A stretch of DNA of 64,000 nucleotides from G963668605 sp963668605. GTDB lineage: Bacteria; Acidobacteriota; Terriglobia; Bryobacterales; Bryobacteraceae. Positions 19,784 through 28,635 of the stretch are shown one piece after another (the first letter of the stretch is position 1; every line of letters begins with the position of its first letter). The stretch spans positions 6,448,001-6,512,000 of the forward strand of contig OY764903.1 in NCBI GenBank assembly GCA_963668605.1. Reading direction: 5' to 3'. Below the pieces are notes generated by a model. That model saw only the letters and a program-made list of their open reading frames with translations, was not told the origin of the DNA and ran no database searches. Both the position numbers and the translations under genes were made by a program.

Positions 19784-19972
19784 TAATTGCTTCCTTTACT
19801 AATAATTGTGTTGTGTTACGGAACCTGCAATGAGGGAAATTCGTAACTGCTCGGGCAGGCATCGCGAAGACACCTCCCCGCTCAATTGTACTGCCCGCCC
19901 GCTCAGCAGGTCAAACAATCGAAAGTCCACTTTTCTGCCGCTGTGCGAGGGGCTGCGGTATGCTCCGCAATG

Positions 19973-19981
19973 TGGTATAAC
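19973..19981 (+). promoter_or_regulatory. Candidate extended -10 box (TGGTATAAC)
   Basis: TGGTATAAC resembles the extended -10 form TGnTATAAT and lies 57 bases before the receptor start at 20038. Just upstream is a small hairpin-forming palindrome, TGCGG-TATGCT-CCGCA. No clear -35 box is visible. Tentative. Confidence 0.3.
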
Positions 19982-20037
19982 ATCATATCAACTCAACTGG
20001 AGTCGTTATTTCGGGGCTAAGGAAGGTGGAACGCCAC

Positions 20038-23000
20038 ATGTCTCAAACGGTCAGAATCGGAACCCTCGCCATCGGCGCTATTGCGCTCTGGTTATCGATA
20101 ACGCCGCTGCTCGGACAGAGCACCGGCACCATACACGGCAGAGTCACCGACCCCGGCGGCCTTGCGGTATCCCACTGCTCGGTGTCCGCCACGCTCGACG
20201 GACGCGGGTTTGTTCGAACCGCGCAGACCAACGAGGAAGGAAGCTATGTGCTGCCACTCTTGCCAGTCGGAAGCTATTCTGTCCGTCTGGAAGCGAAAGG
20301 GTTCAAGCAGTTCGGCCAGCCGGGTGTTGTGATCAGCTCAAACGACAATGTCCGCGTCGATGCGCAACTCTCCCTCGGCAGCGTGTCGGAGACCGTGACG
20401 GTATCCGCCGAGGCTCCCCTGGTCGACAGCCGCTCGTCTCAGGTCGGCGCGCTCATCGACACTCGCCGGATCACGGAGCTTCCCACCAACGGACGTAACG
20501 TCATCGCGCTCGCCGCGATACTGCCCGGGGTCTCCAATATCTCGGCGCCGCAGACGTTCACGGGCGATCGAGGGGGGCCGACCATCAACATTTCCGGCTC
20601 TCGAAGCAACCAGAACCTGTTCTTGCTCGACGGCGCGCAGTTCTCCGCCGCATTTCGGAATACAGGCCTCAACTACCCCCCGCCCGATGCGCTTCAGGAA
20701 GTCAAGGTGCTGACGAATAACTTCAATGCCGAGTATGGGCGCAACGCCGGCTCCATCTTCAACGCCGTGACAAAATCGGGCAGCAACGATGTGCACGGTT
20801 CGGCCTGGGAGTTCTTTCGAAATCACAACCTGAGCGCGCGCAACTTTTTTGCCCTGACGCGTCCAAGACTGGTGCAAAACCAGTTCGGCGGAGCTATAGG
20901 CGGCCCGATTCGCAAAGACAAACTCTTCCTGTTTGGATCGTATGAGTCTTTGCGCGTTCGAACGTCCTCGCTGGCGGCTGCCGCTTTTCCGCTCACGGCG
21001 ACCGAGCGCGGCGGCGCTTTCGCAGGCGCGCCGGTTAAAGACCCACTGACCGGCCAGCCATTTCCCGGCAACCTGATTCCAGCGAACAGAATTGATCCGG
21101 TCGCGGCCAAGGTACTGTCGAATCTCACTTCCATGCCGCTGCCCAACAGGCCGGATGGCCAGTTGATCACGACCTCGCCGGCGCCGGTAAACAACGACAC
21201 CTTCGTCGTCCGGATGGATTACAACCTCGGCAAGCACACAATCGACGGGCGCTACAACTACAACCGGGCGACCCAGGGCACGTTTGTCGGCCAGGTGCCC
21301 AGCTATCAGCCGTTGAATAATGTTGCCTTGAGCCATAGCGCGGTGCTGGGCGACACCTTCATCCTGACCCCGAACATCCTCAATCAGGTCCGCGTGAGTT
21401 ATAACCGCTTCGTTGCTTACGGCGAAAGCCAGAATCCAACCACACTTTCGGATCTCGGCGGGAATTTCCCGGTCTTTGGCAGACGCATTGCGCCAGCCTT
21501 GACGCTGACCGGAAGGGTTACCCTCGGCGCCGCGGCATCAGGCGATTCCAACAACGTCAACGAGTCGTATCACCTCAGCGACAGCGTCACCTGGAACCGG
21601 GGGACACACAGCGTGAAGGCCGGCTTCGATCTCCTGAAAATACGCTACGCAAGCCGATCCAACTTCCAGACCATGGGCAACTTTACTTTCAATGGCACCA
21701 TCTCCGGAAACGCAGCGGCTGATTTTGTGCTGGGCAAGCCCGCCACACTGGTTGTAGCCAGCCCCGTGCTCGAACAGAATGGATTGCAGACCAACACCTA
21801 CTACTACATTCAGGACGATTGGCGCGTGCACTCCCGCCTGACGTTGAATCTTGGAATGCGCTACGAACTGCCGATGCCCTGGGTGCACCCGGCCGATTGG
21901 TGGGGTACGTTGCGGCCCGGCCAACAGTCGAAAGTGTACTCGTCCGCACCGCTCGGCATGGTGTTCCCCGGCGATACCGGAATTCCACGCGGCCTGGTTC
22001 AAACCGACAAGAATAATTTCGCGCCACGCTTCGGATTCGCCTGGGATCCAGCCGGCAACGGCCGCACTTCCGTGCGCGGCGCCTACGGCATTTTCTATGA
22101 TCCCATCAACGCCAATATCATCGAGAACTCGAGCCAGCCGTTCCGTTACTCCTACACGTTTCAGACTCCTTTCAGCCTGTCCGATCCGCTCCGCGGACTG
22201 CCTGCCATCCCGCTCACGCTCACGCTTCCCAATCCTTTGTTCGTAGGTGTGCAGCAGGTGTTTTTTCCCGATGCCAATCTGCGGACGCCTTACGTTCAGC
22301 AGTTCAACTTGAACGTGCAGCGGGAGATTTCGAAGAACTTCTCTCTCCAGGTTGGGTATGTCGGCAAACTGGGACGGAAACTGCTGATGGCAGTATCCGC
22401 CAACCCCGCTATCTACGGGCCGGGTGCGACTCTCGGGAATACCGACAAACGCCGGATCCTACAGGGATTCGGAGACAACAACGTGTTCTCGACGGAGGGA
22501 AACTCCAACTACAATGCTTTGCAGATGATGGCCAACCGGCGGTTCACCAAGAGTCTTTCTTTTCAGGCAGCGTACAGCTTTTCGCGTTCCATCGATCTGA
22601 CGTCGGGCATTGGCGAAGGCGGCGGGCCGCCGAATGTGTTCGATTTACGCCGCGACTACGCCCTATCCGATTTTCAGGCGAAGCACATCTTCTCCGGATC
22701 CTGGATGTGGGAATTGCCGCGACTGGCAAAGAGCCACAGCATCGTACGGGGGCTCCTTGGCGGGTGGCAGGCAAACGGTCTAGTATCGGCGAAATCCGGT
22801 CAGCCTATCAACGTCACAACGGGAGTGGACATCGCTCTGAGCGGAACCGCCAACCAGCGGCCTAACCTTATCGGCAATCCTTTGCTTCCCGACAACCGCT
22901 CGAAGGAAGATAAGATTTTGAACTGGTTTAACCGGAGCGCGTTCGCCCAACCGGCAGCGGGGACTTACGGCAACGTCGGCCGCAATACATTATTGGGCGC

Positions 23001-23217
23001 GGCAACCTTCACCAGCAATCTGGCGCTGTTCAAGAGCCTCCGCGTGCCCGGCCGGGAGAAATGGCGGTTACAGTTCCGCTCAGAGTTCTTCAACGCCTTC
23101 AACAACGTCAATCTTGGAAACCCGAATGCGAGCGTGAACGCAGGGACGCGAATGGGGCGCATCACAGGAGCCGATCCGGCCCGGCTCGTGCAGTTGGCGC
23201 TGAAACTCGTCTTCTGA
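20038..23217 (+). CDS. Oar/TonB-dependent receptor-like outer-membrane protein
   Basis: 1059 aa from ATG 20038; an in-frame GTG lies 12 bases earlier, but GGAAGG and GGTGG precede the ATG at about 11 and 8 bases. Signal peptide (TLAIGAIALWLSITPLLGQ), regulatory-like domain (GTIHGRVTDPGGLAVSHCSV), plug motif ELPTNGRNVIALAAILPGV, TNNFNAEYGRNAGSIFNAV, then the barrel with repeated NTYYYIQDDWRVHSRLTLNLG-like strands (shortened here) and the end LVQLALKLVF. A clear hairpin terminator follows. The next gene downstream is a sulfatase, so the pair may serve sulfated glycans. Confidence 0.9.
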   Translation: MSQTVRIGTLAIGAIALWLSITPLLGQSTGTIHGRVTDPGGLAVSHCSVSATLDGRGFVRTAQTNEEGSYVLPLLPVGSYSVRLEAKGFKQFGQPGVVISSNDNVRVDAQLSLGSVSETVTVSAEAPLVDSRSSQVGALIDTRRITELPTNGRNVIALAAILPGVSNISAPQTFTGDRGGPTINISGSRSNQNLFLLDGAQFSAAFRNTGLNYPPPDALQEVKVLTNNFNAEYGRNAGSIFNAVTKSGSNDVHGSAWEFFRNHNLSARNFFALTRPRLVQNQFGGAIGGPIRKDKLFLFGSYESLRVRTSSLAAAAFPLTATERGGAFAGAPVKDPLTGQPFPGNLIPANRIDPVAAKVLSNLTSMPLPNRPDGQLITTSPAPVNNDTFVVRMDYNLGKHTIDGRYNYNRATQGTFVGQVPSYQPLNNVALSHSAVLGDTFILTPNILNQVRVSYNRFVAYGESQNPTTLSDLGGNFPVFGRRIAPALTLTGRVTLGAAASGDSNNVNESYHLSDSVTWNRGTHSVKAGFDLLKIRYASRSNFQTMGNFTFNGTISGNAAADFVLGKPATLVVASPVLEQNGLQTNTYYYIQDDWRVHSRLTLNLGMRYELPMPWVHPADWWGTLRPGQQSKVYSSAPLGMVFPGDTGIPRGLVQTDKNNFAPRFGFAWDPAGNGRTSVRGAYGIFYDPINANIIENSSQPFRYSYTFQTPFSLSDPLRGLPAIPLTLTLPNPLFVGVQQVFFPDANLRTPYVQQFNLNVQREISKNFSLQVGYVGKLGRKLLMAVSANPAIYGPGATLGNTDKRRILQGFGDNNVFSTEGNSNYNALQMMANRRFTKSLSFQAAYSFSRSIDLTSGIGEGGGPPNVFDLRRDYALSDFQAKHIFSGSWMWELPRLAKSHSIVRGLLGGWQANGLVSAKSGQPINVTTGVDIALSGTANQRPNLIGNPLLPDNRSKEDKILNWFNRSAFAQPAAGTYGNVGRNTLLGAATFTSNLALFKSLRVPGREKWRLQFRSEFFNAFNNVNLGNPNASVNAGTRMGRITGADPARLVQLALKLVF

Positions 23218-23228
23218 TATGGAGCGAG

Positions 23229-23260
23229 ACTGTCAAGGCCCACGAGGGCTGACAGTTTTT
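23229..23260 (+). terminator. Intrinsic terminator after the receptor gene
   Basis: CTGTCA at 23230-23235 pairs with TGACAG at 23250-23255, with an inner GCCC/GGGC stem and an ACGA loop. A run of five T follows at 23256-23260. It lies 12 bases after the stop codon. Confidence 0.8.
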
Positions 23261-23563
23261 GGGGGACGGCCGGCGCAGCGTCGGCCGCCACCTCTACGTT
23301 GCCGCCCTTCGCCAGGCCATTTGCCCTGGCGGGAGCTTCCGGAAAAGCGGAGCGCTGAGAAGACGAAACCCCGTACGGCACGGCACTAGTAGCTCCGCAT
23401 GCCGCCCGTGGCGCGACGCCACACAGTGCCATCCGCTGCGGAGTTTTCCGGCTGGTGGAATTCCAGCAAGACAGGCATTTCGAACTCTGTAACTTGAAGA
23501 CAGACAACGGCGGCGTGGATCGCACGGAGGACCCGCGAAATCGGCAACAATGAAATCAGCCAT
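23261..23563. other. Intergenic stretch without a recognisable gene
   Basis: Open frames cross this stretch but they are shadows or extensions of the neighbours. I see no RNA gene or IS end. It presumably holds the sulfatase promoter, but no convincing -35/-10 pair stands out. Confidence 0.4.
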
Positions 23564-25006
23564 ATGAACTTCTCCAGACGCAGTCTCTTGGAAACCACCC
23601 TGCACGCCGGCGCGCTCGCCACGGCAAACCGCGCCCTGTCCGCCGCGCCAGCGGGACAGGACCGTCCCAATGTCCTCTACATCATCATGGAGGACACCGG
23701 TCCCCAGTTCGCCTGCTACGGTGAGCCTCTGGTCCGCACTCCGCATCTGGACCGATTCGCCAGCCAGGCCATCCGCTTCAACAGTGCGTACACGACCGGT
23801 CCTGTCTGTTCCGCCAGCCGCTCGGCGCTGATGACCGGCTGCTATCAAACTAAAATAGGCGCACACCAGCACCGCACCTGGAATTGGCACAAACAACCGC
23901 TGCCCGCTCCCACGCGTCACATTTCCGAGTGGTTCCGCGATGCCGGCTACTTCACGTGCAACCTGCAGCCCGCCGGCCCCGGAAAGAAGAAGGGCATGCA
24001 CGGCGCCGAGGGCTCCGGCAAGATCGATGTAAATTTCTTTCTCAATGGCCCCGACAAGAGTGCGTTCTTTACCGGGACCGATTGGAACCAGCGCAAGCCG
24101 GGCCAGCCCTTTTTCGCCCACATCGCGATTCTCGAAACGCACAAGGGTGATGGCTGGAAGACTGCACGCAAACTGCCGAAATCCGAACTCGTCGATCCGG
24201 ACAAACTGAAGTTAGCCGCATATTATCCCGACAGTCCAATCGCTCGCGACGAGTACGCGAACTATCTCGATGCCATTCATCTCTCCGACGGATATGTGGG
24301 CCAACTCCTCGCCCGCCTGGAGCGGGAGGGACTCGCCGATAACACGGTCGTCGTGCTCTCGAGCGACCATGGCCCACTCTTCCGCGGTAAGCAGTTTCTC
24401 TATGATGGCGGCATTCACATCCCGCTCATCATTCGCTTCCCGGATCGTAAAGGCGCGGGCACCGTGGACGACCGGTTCGTCAGCGCCATTGATTTCGCAC
24501 CCACTATGTTAGGCTTCGCCGGGATCCGGCCACCGGCCGGCGCTGTGCAGGGCCAGGATATCTTTGGACCGGATTTTAAATCCAGATCCCACATCTTCGC
24601 CGCCCGTGACCGCATGGATATCTCCATCGATCGCATGCGCGCCGTCCGCACGAAACAGTTCAAGTACATCCGCAATTACTTCCCAGGGATTCCCTATATG
24701 CAGACCAATCCGTACAAGGAGGGCGCATACCCGACCTGGAACCTGGTCAAGGAATGGAACAAACAAGGTAAGTTGAACGCCGCACAAGCTCTGTTCGCCG
24801 CGGCAGAAAAGCCGATCGAAGAGCTCTACGATGTGAAGTCCGATCCGGACGAAATACACAATCTGGCGAAGGTCCCGGCCCACAAGAAGGTTCTGCAGGA
24901 GTTGCGGGCACTGGTCGATGGTTTCGTCGCAGAGAACGACAAGCGCGTAGTCCCCGAAGATCCGGTGGACATCTACCGCGGCTATTACGGCGAAGGCGCC
25001 CTCTGA
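23564..25006 (+). CDS. Tat-exported type I sulfatase (FGly-dependent)
   Basis: 480 aa. An N-terminal twin-arginine signal (SRRSLLETTLHAGALATA) indicates folded export. The alkaline-phosphatase-like fold is shown by RPNVLYIIMEDTGPQFACYG with metal-binding acidic residues, the sulfatase signature C82-S-A-S-R86 whose cysteine is normally converted to formylglycine, and VVLSSDHGPLFRGK near the second metal site. Note the signature is the C-x-A-x-R form rather than C-x-P-x-R. It hydrolyses sulfate esters, probably on glycans given the neighbouring receptor and alpha-L-fucosidase. Convergent with the fucosidase gene. Confidence 0.88.
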   Translation: MNFSRRSLLETTLHAGALATANRALSAAPAGQDRPNVLYIIMEDTGPQFACYGEPLVRTPHLDRFASQAIRFNSAYTTGPVCSASRSALMTGCYQTKIGAHQHRTWNWHKQPLPAPTRHISEWFRDAGYFTCNLQPAGPGKKKGMHGAEGSGKIDVNFFLNGPDKSAFFTGTDWNQRKPGQPFFAHIAILETHKGDGWKTARKLPKSELVDPDKLKLAAYYPDSPIARDEYANYLDAIHLSDGYVGQLLARLEREGLADNTVVVLSSDHGPLFRGKQFLYDGGIHIPLIIRFPDRKGAGTVDDRFVSAIDFAPTMLGFAGIRPPAGAVQGQDIFGPDFKSRSHIFAARDRMDISIDRMRAVRTKQFKYIRNYFPGIPYMQTNPYKEGAYPTWNLVKEWNKQGKLNAAQALFAAAEKPIEELYDVKSDPDEIHNLAKVPAHKKVLQELRALVDGFVAENDKRVVPEDPVDIYRGYYGEGAL

Positions 25007-25043
25007 GAGGTCCGCTACCCGATTGAGGAGAATTCCTACGGAT

Positions 25044-25065
25044 GGCCGCCGCTGCTGCAGCGGCC
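25044..25065. terminator. Hairpin between convergent genes
   Basis: GGCCGC at 25044-25049 pairs with GCGGCC at 25060-25065. It sits between the converging sulfatase and fucosidase genes. There is no T-run, so any terminator role is weakly supported. Confidence 0.3.
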
Positions 25066-25096
25066 CCGTTCCTCCACCTGGCGCCTGGCTCAGGCA

Positions 25097-26167
25097 CTAC
25101 GCCGGGAAGCCGTGCTGACGGATGCGCTTGCCCATCTCTCGCAAGAGTTTTTCCTGTTCGGGATGCACCGATCCGTCGCCCAGCGGGCCGATGTTCAGCA
25201 GGAAGTTGGCATCCAGCCGGCGTGCCCGCTTCAACTCGTCCCAAACCTCGTCGACGGTGTAGTTCGGAGCGTCCGCTTTCCATCCCCAACTTCCCTTTTG
25301 CGTGGTCCAACAGACCTCCATCGGGCGGCCGCGCCGGTCCACCACCCGCTCCAGTTGCGGTTTCTCCGGTGCGAGGAAGTCTTCGCTGCCCTCAATGCCC
25401 CATTTGTAAGAGATCAGCGCCTGGGGCTGTAACTTGCGGATCAGCGCATAGAGTTCCGGGAGTTTGAATTTAGATTTGTCTCCCGAGGCCGGAATGCCAG
25501 CGCCATCGAGCCAGATGCCGCTAAGCGGTCCGTAGTTCGTCAGCAATTCGCGAATCCCGCCGCTGGCGTAATCGAGATAGCGCTGGAAGTCGTACTTGTC
25601 GCGCGCCGTGTACCAATCGTCGGGAGGATCGTACGCAGGTCTGACGGACTTGGATTTCCAATCCCATGGCGCCGGCCCGTCGGGATGCCTCCAATCGAAG
25701 CCGTGCTCATAGAAGACGAAGAATCCGAGACCGCGCTGATTGCACGCCCGCGCCATTTCCTTGACCAGATCGCGCCCTGCCGGCGCTTTCACGCTGTTGA
25801 AGTCTGTCATCTTCGTGTCCCAGAGACAAAAGCTGTCGCAGTGCTTGGCCACGAAGGTCACGTACTTCATGCCGGCGTCTTTGGCAAGATCGCAAATCCC
25901 TCCTGCGTCGAATCGTTTCGCAGTGAAGCGTTCGGCCAGCTTCGTGTAGTCGCGCGGACGGATCTTCTCGCGGAACATCAGCCATTCGTGGCGTCCTTCG
26001 AGCGAGTACAGCCCATAGTGAACGAAGAGTCCGAACTTCGCCGCCCGGAACCACTCGACGTTCGCTGCACGGGTAGCCGGGACGACAGACCCTGCCAGGG
26101 CCGCGGCCGCACCTCCGGCCATCTGCACGACAAATCCGCGGCGGGTTGGTTGCACTGGTTCGTACAT
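25097..26167 (-). CDS. GH29 alpha-L-fucosidase, Tat-exported
   Basis: 356 aa from ATG 26167, which has AAGGAG 6 bases before it; the longer in-frame reading from 26266 lacks a site. A Tat-type signal (TRRGFVVQMAGGAAAALAG) is followed by the GH29 barrel: WFRAAKFGLFVHYGLYSL at about 39-56, AKHCDSFCLWDT around 108-117, and GPLSGIWLDGAG with the likely nucleophile Asp221. It releases L-fucose from fucosylated glycans. Shorter than many GH29 enzymes and without a C-terminal sandwich domain. Together with three nearby sulfatases it points to sulfated fucose-containing substrates (inference). Confidence 0.87.
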   Translation of the reverse strand: MYEPVQPTRRGFVVQMAGGAAAALAGSVVPATRAANVEWFRAAKFGLFVHYGLYSLEGRHEWLMFREKIRPRDYTKLAERFTAKRFDAGGICDLAKDAGMKYVTFVAKHCDSFCLWDTKMTDFNSVKAPAGRDLVKEMARACNQRGLGFFVFYEHGFDWRHPDGPAPWDWKSKSVRPAYDPPDDWYTARDKYDFQRYLDYASGGIRELLTNYGPLSGIWLDGAGIPASGDKSKFKLPELYALIRKLQPQALISYKWGIEGSEDFLAPEKPQLERVVDRRGRPMEVCWTTQKGSWGWKADAPNYTVDEVWDELKRARRLDANFLLNIGPLGDGSVHPEQEKLLREMGKRIRQHGFPA

Positions 26168-26441
26168 CGTCTTCTCCTTCTCATCCGCTGCTGTGTTGCA
26201 AAAACGATCCATGCGGCTCAGAGCCAATCGCCCGAAGGCGAATCGCTTGAGAGTCATTCTATCCAAAGCCGGTAGGATTGTTTGTTCATCACACGCGCGG
26301 ATGGGTGTGCGGCACAGAAATGAGATCTGGCGGACTGCCGCGTTCGCGAGCGACCTCCATTTTGCCCCTGGACTTTCTACATTTTGTGGATGAGAATTCG
26401 GAGCCTAGCGGTCCACTATCTATTTGAGATGGTCCGCTGCC
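26168..26441. other. Intergenic stretch before the REP/RAYT element
   Basis: No gene recognised. It carries the upstream region of the fucosidase gene on the minus strand and unassigned sequence up to the first REP hairpin. Confidence 0.4.
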
Positions 26442-27083
26442 AAGCCCGAAGGGCGAAAGATCATAGCCCACGGCGTGAGCCGTGGGACGCATCGGATCGG
26501 CCACCTAGCCCCGGAACGGGGCGTAAGTCTATGCCGCACAGCTTCGCTTCCCTGCTCGTTCACGTCGTCTTTTCCACCAAGAACCGTGCCTGTGACTTGT
26601 CACCTCAGCTTGCCGGCCGGCTGTTCCCGTACATGGCTGGCATTGTCAGAGAACGAAAGGGTGTTCCGCTGATCATCAATGGTCCGGCAGATCACGTTCA
26701 TCTGCTTGTGTACGTCGCTGCCACGGAGTCGATCTCGGACTTGCTGAGAGTCGTGAAGACCAATTCGTCCCGCTGGGTACACGAACAGTTTCCGGAGCAC
26801 AAGCGCTTCGGCTGGCAGGCCGGATACGGTGCCTTCACCGTGAGTGGCTCCCGGGCGACTGATGTGACGGACTACATCGCGGCGCAGCAAGAGCACCATC
26901 GCCGGGTTTCGTTCCAAGAGGAATTTCTGACATTCCTAAGGAAGCATGGCCTGGCATACGATATGCGCGACCTCTGGGGCTGAGACCAGCCTTTCGCCCC
27001 GTTCCGGGGCTCGGTATCTCTTAACACGCTATTCCACACGGCTCACGCCGTGGGCTATGATGTTTCGCCCTTCGGGCTCGGCA
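26442..27083 (+). mobile_element. REP-flanked RAYT element (full-length copy)
   Basis: A Y1 transposase gene is framed by inverted REP-like palindromes. On the left, CCCACGGC-GTGA-GCCGTGGG (26467-26486) and GCCCCG-GAA-CGGGGC (26508-26522) form hairpins, preceded by CCCGAAGGGCG. On the right the same blocks occur as reverse complements (GCCCCG-TTC-CGGGGC, CACGGCTCACGCCGTGGG, CGCCCTTCGGGC) at about 26996-27080. This is the layout of REP-associated tyrosine transposase units. Deleted derivatives lie at 37541-37900 and 38269-38628. Confidence 0.8.
26531..26983 (+). CDS. REP-associated tyrosine transposase (Y1/HUH, IS200-like)
   Basis: 150 aa, a full-length Y1 transposase. It begins LLVHVVFSTKNRA, carries the HUH metal motif H55-V-H57 in PADHVHLLV, and the candidate nucleophile Tyr115 in DVTDYIAAQQEHH. 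The end EFLTFLRKHGLAYDMRDLWG is typical of the IS200-like clade with REP partners. It would nick single-stranded REP DNA. Start at ATG 26531, just inside the left REP; the frame is open further upstream through the REP sequence but that part has no family similarity. Confidence 0.88.
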   Translation: MPHSFASLLVHVVFSTKNRACDLSPQLAGRLFPYMAGIVRERKGVPLIINGPADHVHLLVYVAATESISDLLRVVKTNSSRWVHEQFPEHKRFGWQAGYGAFTVSGSRATDVTDYIAAQQEHHRRVSFQEEFLTFLRKHGLAYDMRDLWG

Positions 27084-27211
27084 AATGTAGAAAGTGAAGG
27101 GGCGATCGACCATCGGCTCCAGAGTCTCGTGCGAATCGATGCTCGTTCTTGGCGGTATAGTGGTGAATCAGAATTCAGAACGCGCCCCAGCGGCGCGTCG
27201 AGTTCGCACGC

Positions 27212-28579
27212 ATGCCAGAAAGCCAGACTCCCATTCTGAAGCGGTTGGTCAATACGGCGCGTCTCGTGGCCTCGATGGCGGCGGAAAGCCGAGGCGCCTG
27301 GCAGGATCCGGGTGCACTGAAACGGGCTCGCGACCAGCGCGTGCGTTCAATTGTGGAGTACGCCTGGCGGCACGTGCCCTACTATCAGGAGACGATGCGG
27401 CGCCTGGAGTTGACGCCGGCGGACTTCAGGACCGCAGCGGACCTGAGGCGACTGCCCCTGATCGACCCGAAAGAGATCCATCAGGATATCGAGCGTTTTC
27501 TGGCCCAGGACGTCGATCGCAGCGACTGGCTGGGACTGCTCAGTTCAGGCAGCACGGGCACATCACGCACGGTGTATGTGGACGGAGCCAGCCTGCTGGT
27601 TAATACCGCCCACGGTGTGCGCGACCGGCAGGTGGTTCCAGGCTCCGCAGCACCCACAACCGGATATCGAGAGGTTTGCATCGGCAGTTACGCCTCGAGC
27701 AACGCGCTCATCCAGGCGTTCATCGCCCGGCACACCTGGGTGCCCGCAGGCAGGCTGCCGAGCCGGCTTTACATGTCCCTGGAGCAGGATCCGGCAGTTA
27801 GCCTGCAAGGCGCCATCGAGTATGGAGCGCACGTGGTGAACTCATACGGCAGCTATGTGAGCGACATGGCGACCTCGCTCAGCCGCGACGGGGCACGCAA
27901 GCTGGGGTTCGGCTTCGTAGTGACCAGTGAAGGGATCACGACCGAGTCGCGTAACTTCCTGGTGGAACAGTGCGGAGCCCGCCTGGTGAGCATTTACGGC
28001 GCCGTAGAAGCCCTCAAAATCGGCTTCAGTTGCGAGCACTGGACCGGCATCCACCAGAACGCGGACTTGTACGATGTGCGCTTGGTGGATGAGAATGGCG
28101 CCGACGTGGAGCCGGGTGAGAGCGGCGAGGTGATTGTTTCGAACCTGATGAACCGGGCAACGGTACTGCTGAACTACCGCCTGTGCGACGTCGCACATTG
28201 GGTTGACCGGCCCTGCCCGTGCGGGCGCACGCTGCCGCTGCTGAGTTTTCCTGAGGGCCGTGCGTGCGACTGGGTGCGGCTTCGCGACGGCCGCCGGATG
28301 CACTCGGCGGCTGCCCTGGTCGTGATCCAGGGCACAGCGGGGGTGCTGGAGTTCCAGGTGACGCAGCGCGCCGTGGACAACTTTGAGATCCGCCTGGTGG
28401 CCGACGGCCAGCGGGAATGGGCGGAGGTCGAAGCCGAGGTCCGCGGCAACTTCTGCAGACAGTTTGGGGTTGAAGCGAAGGTCGAAGTCGTGCAGGTGAG
28501 TGAAATCCGCCGCGCAGACAACGGCAAGCGCCGCCTGTGGGTGGTTCAACCGGGAGTCGGTGAATCAGGAACTGGCTGA
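27212..28579 (+). CDS. Phenylacetate-CoA ligase-like adenylate-forming enzyme
   Basis: 455 aa, PaaK/coenzyme-F390-synthetase-like branch of the ANL superfamily. Early region RSIVEYAWRHVPYYQETM is characteristic. The phosphate-binding loop is SSGSTGTSR at 111-119. AMP-binding follows in TSEGITTESRN and SIYGAVE, and the hinge region includes Y/LCDVAHWVDRPCPCGR. The C-terminal lysine region is RRADNGKRR. It should activate a carboxylic acid with ATP; substrate unknown. Convergent with the URO-D-like gene. No operon partner is visible. Confidence 0.8.
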   Translation: MPESQTPILKRLVNTARLVASMAAESRGAWQDPGALKRARDQRVRSIVEYAWRHVPYYQETMRRLELTPADFRTAADLRRLPLIDPKEIHQDIERFLAQDVDRSDWLGLLSSGSTGTSRTVYVDGASLLVNTAHGVRDRQVVPGSAAPTTGYREVCIGSYASSNALIQAFIARHTWVPAGRLPSRLYMSLEQDPAVSLQGAIEYGAHVVNSYGSYVSDMATSLSRDGARKLGFGFVVTSEGITTESRNFLVEQCGARLVSIYGAVEALKIGFSCEHWTGIHQNADLYDVRLVDENGADVEPGESGEVIVSNLMNRATVLLNYRLCDVAHWVDRPCPCGRTLPLLSFPEGRACDWVRLRDGRRMHSAAALVVIQGTAGVLEFQVTQRAVDNFEIRLVADGQREWAEVEAEVRGNFCRQFGVEAKVEVVQVSEIRRADNGKRRLWVVQPGVGESGTG

Positions 28580-28635
28580 TTCGGTTGCCACACTAAGCGT
28601 GCGCTGGCGCTACACTGCGAGCAAGCCGCGGCGTC

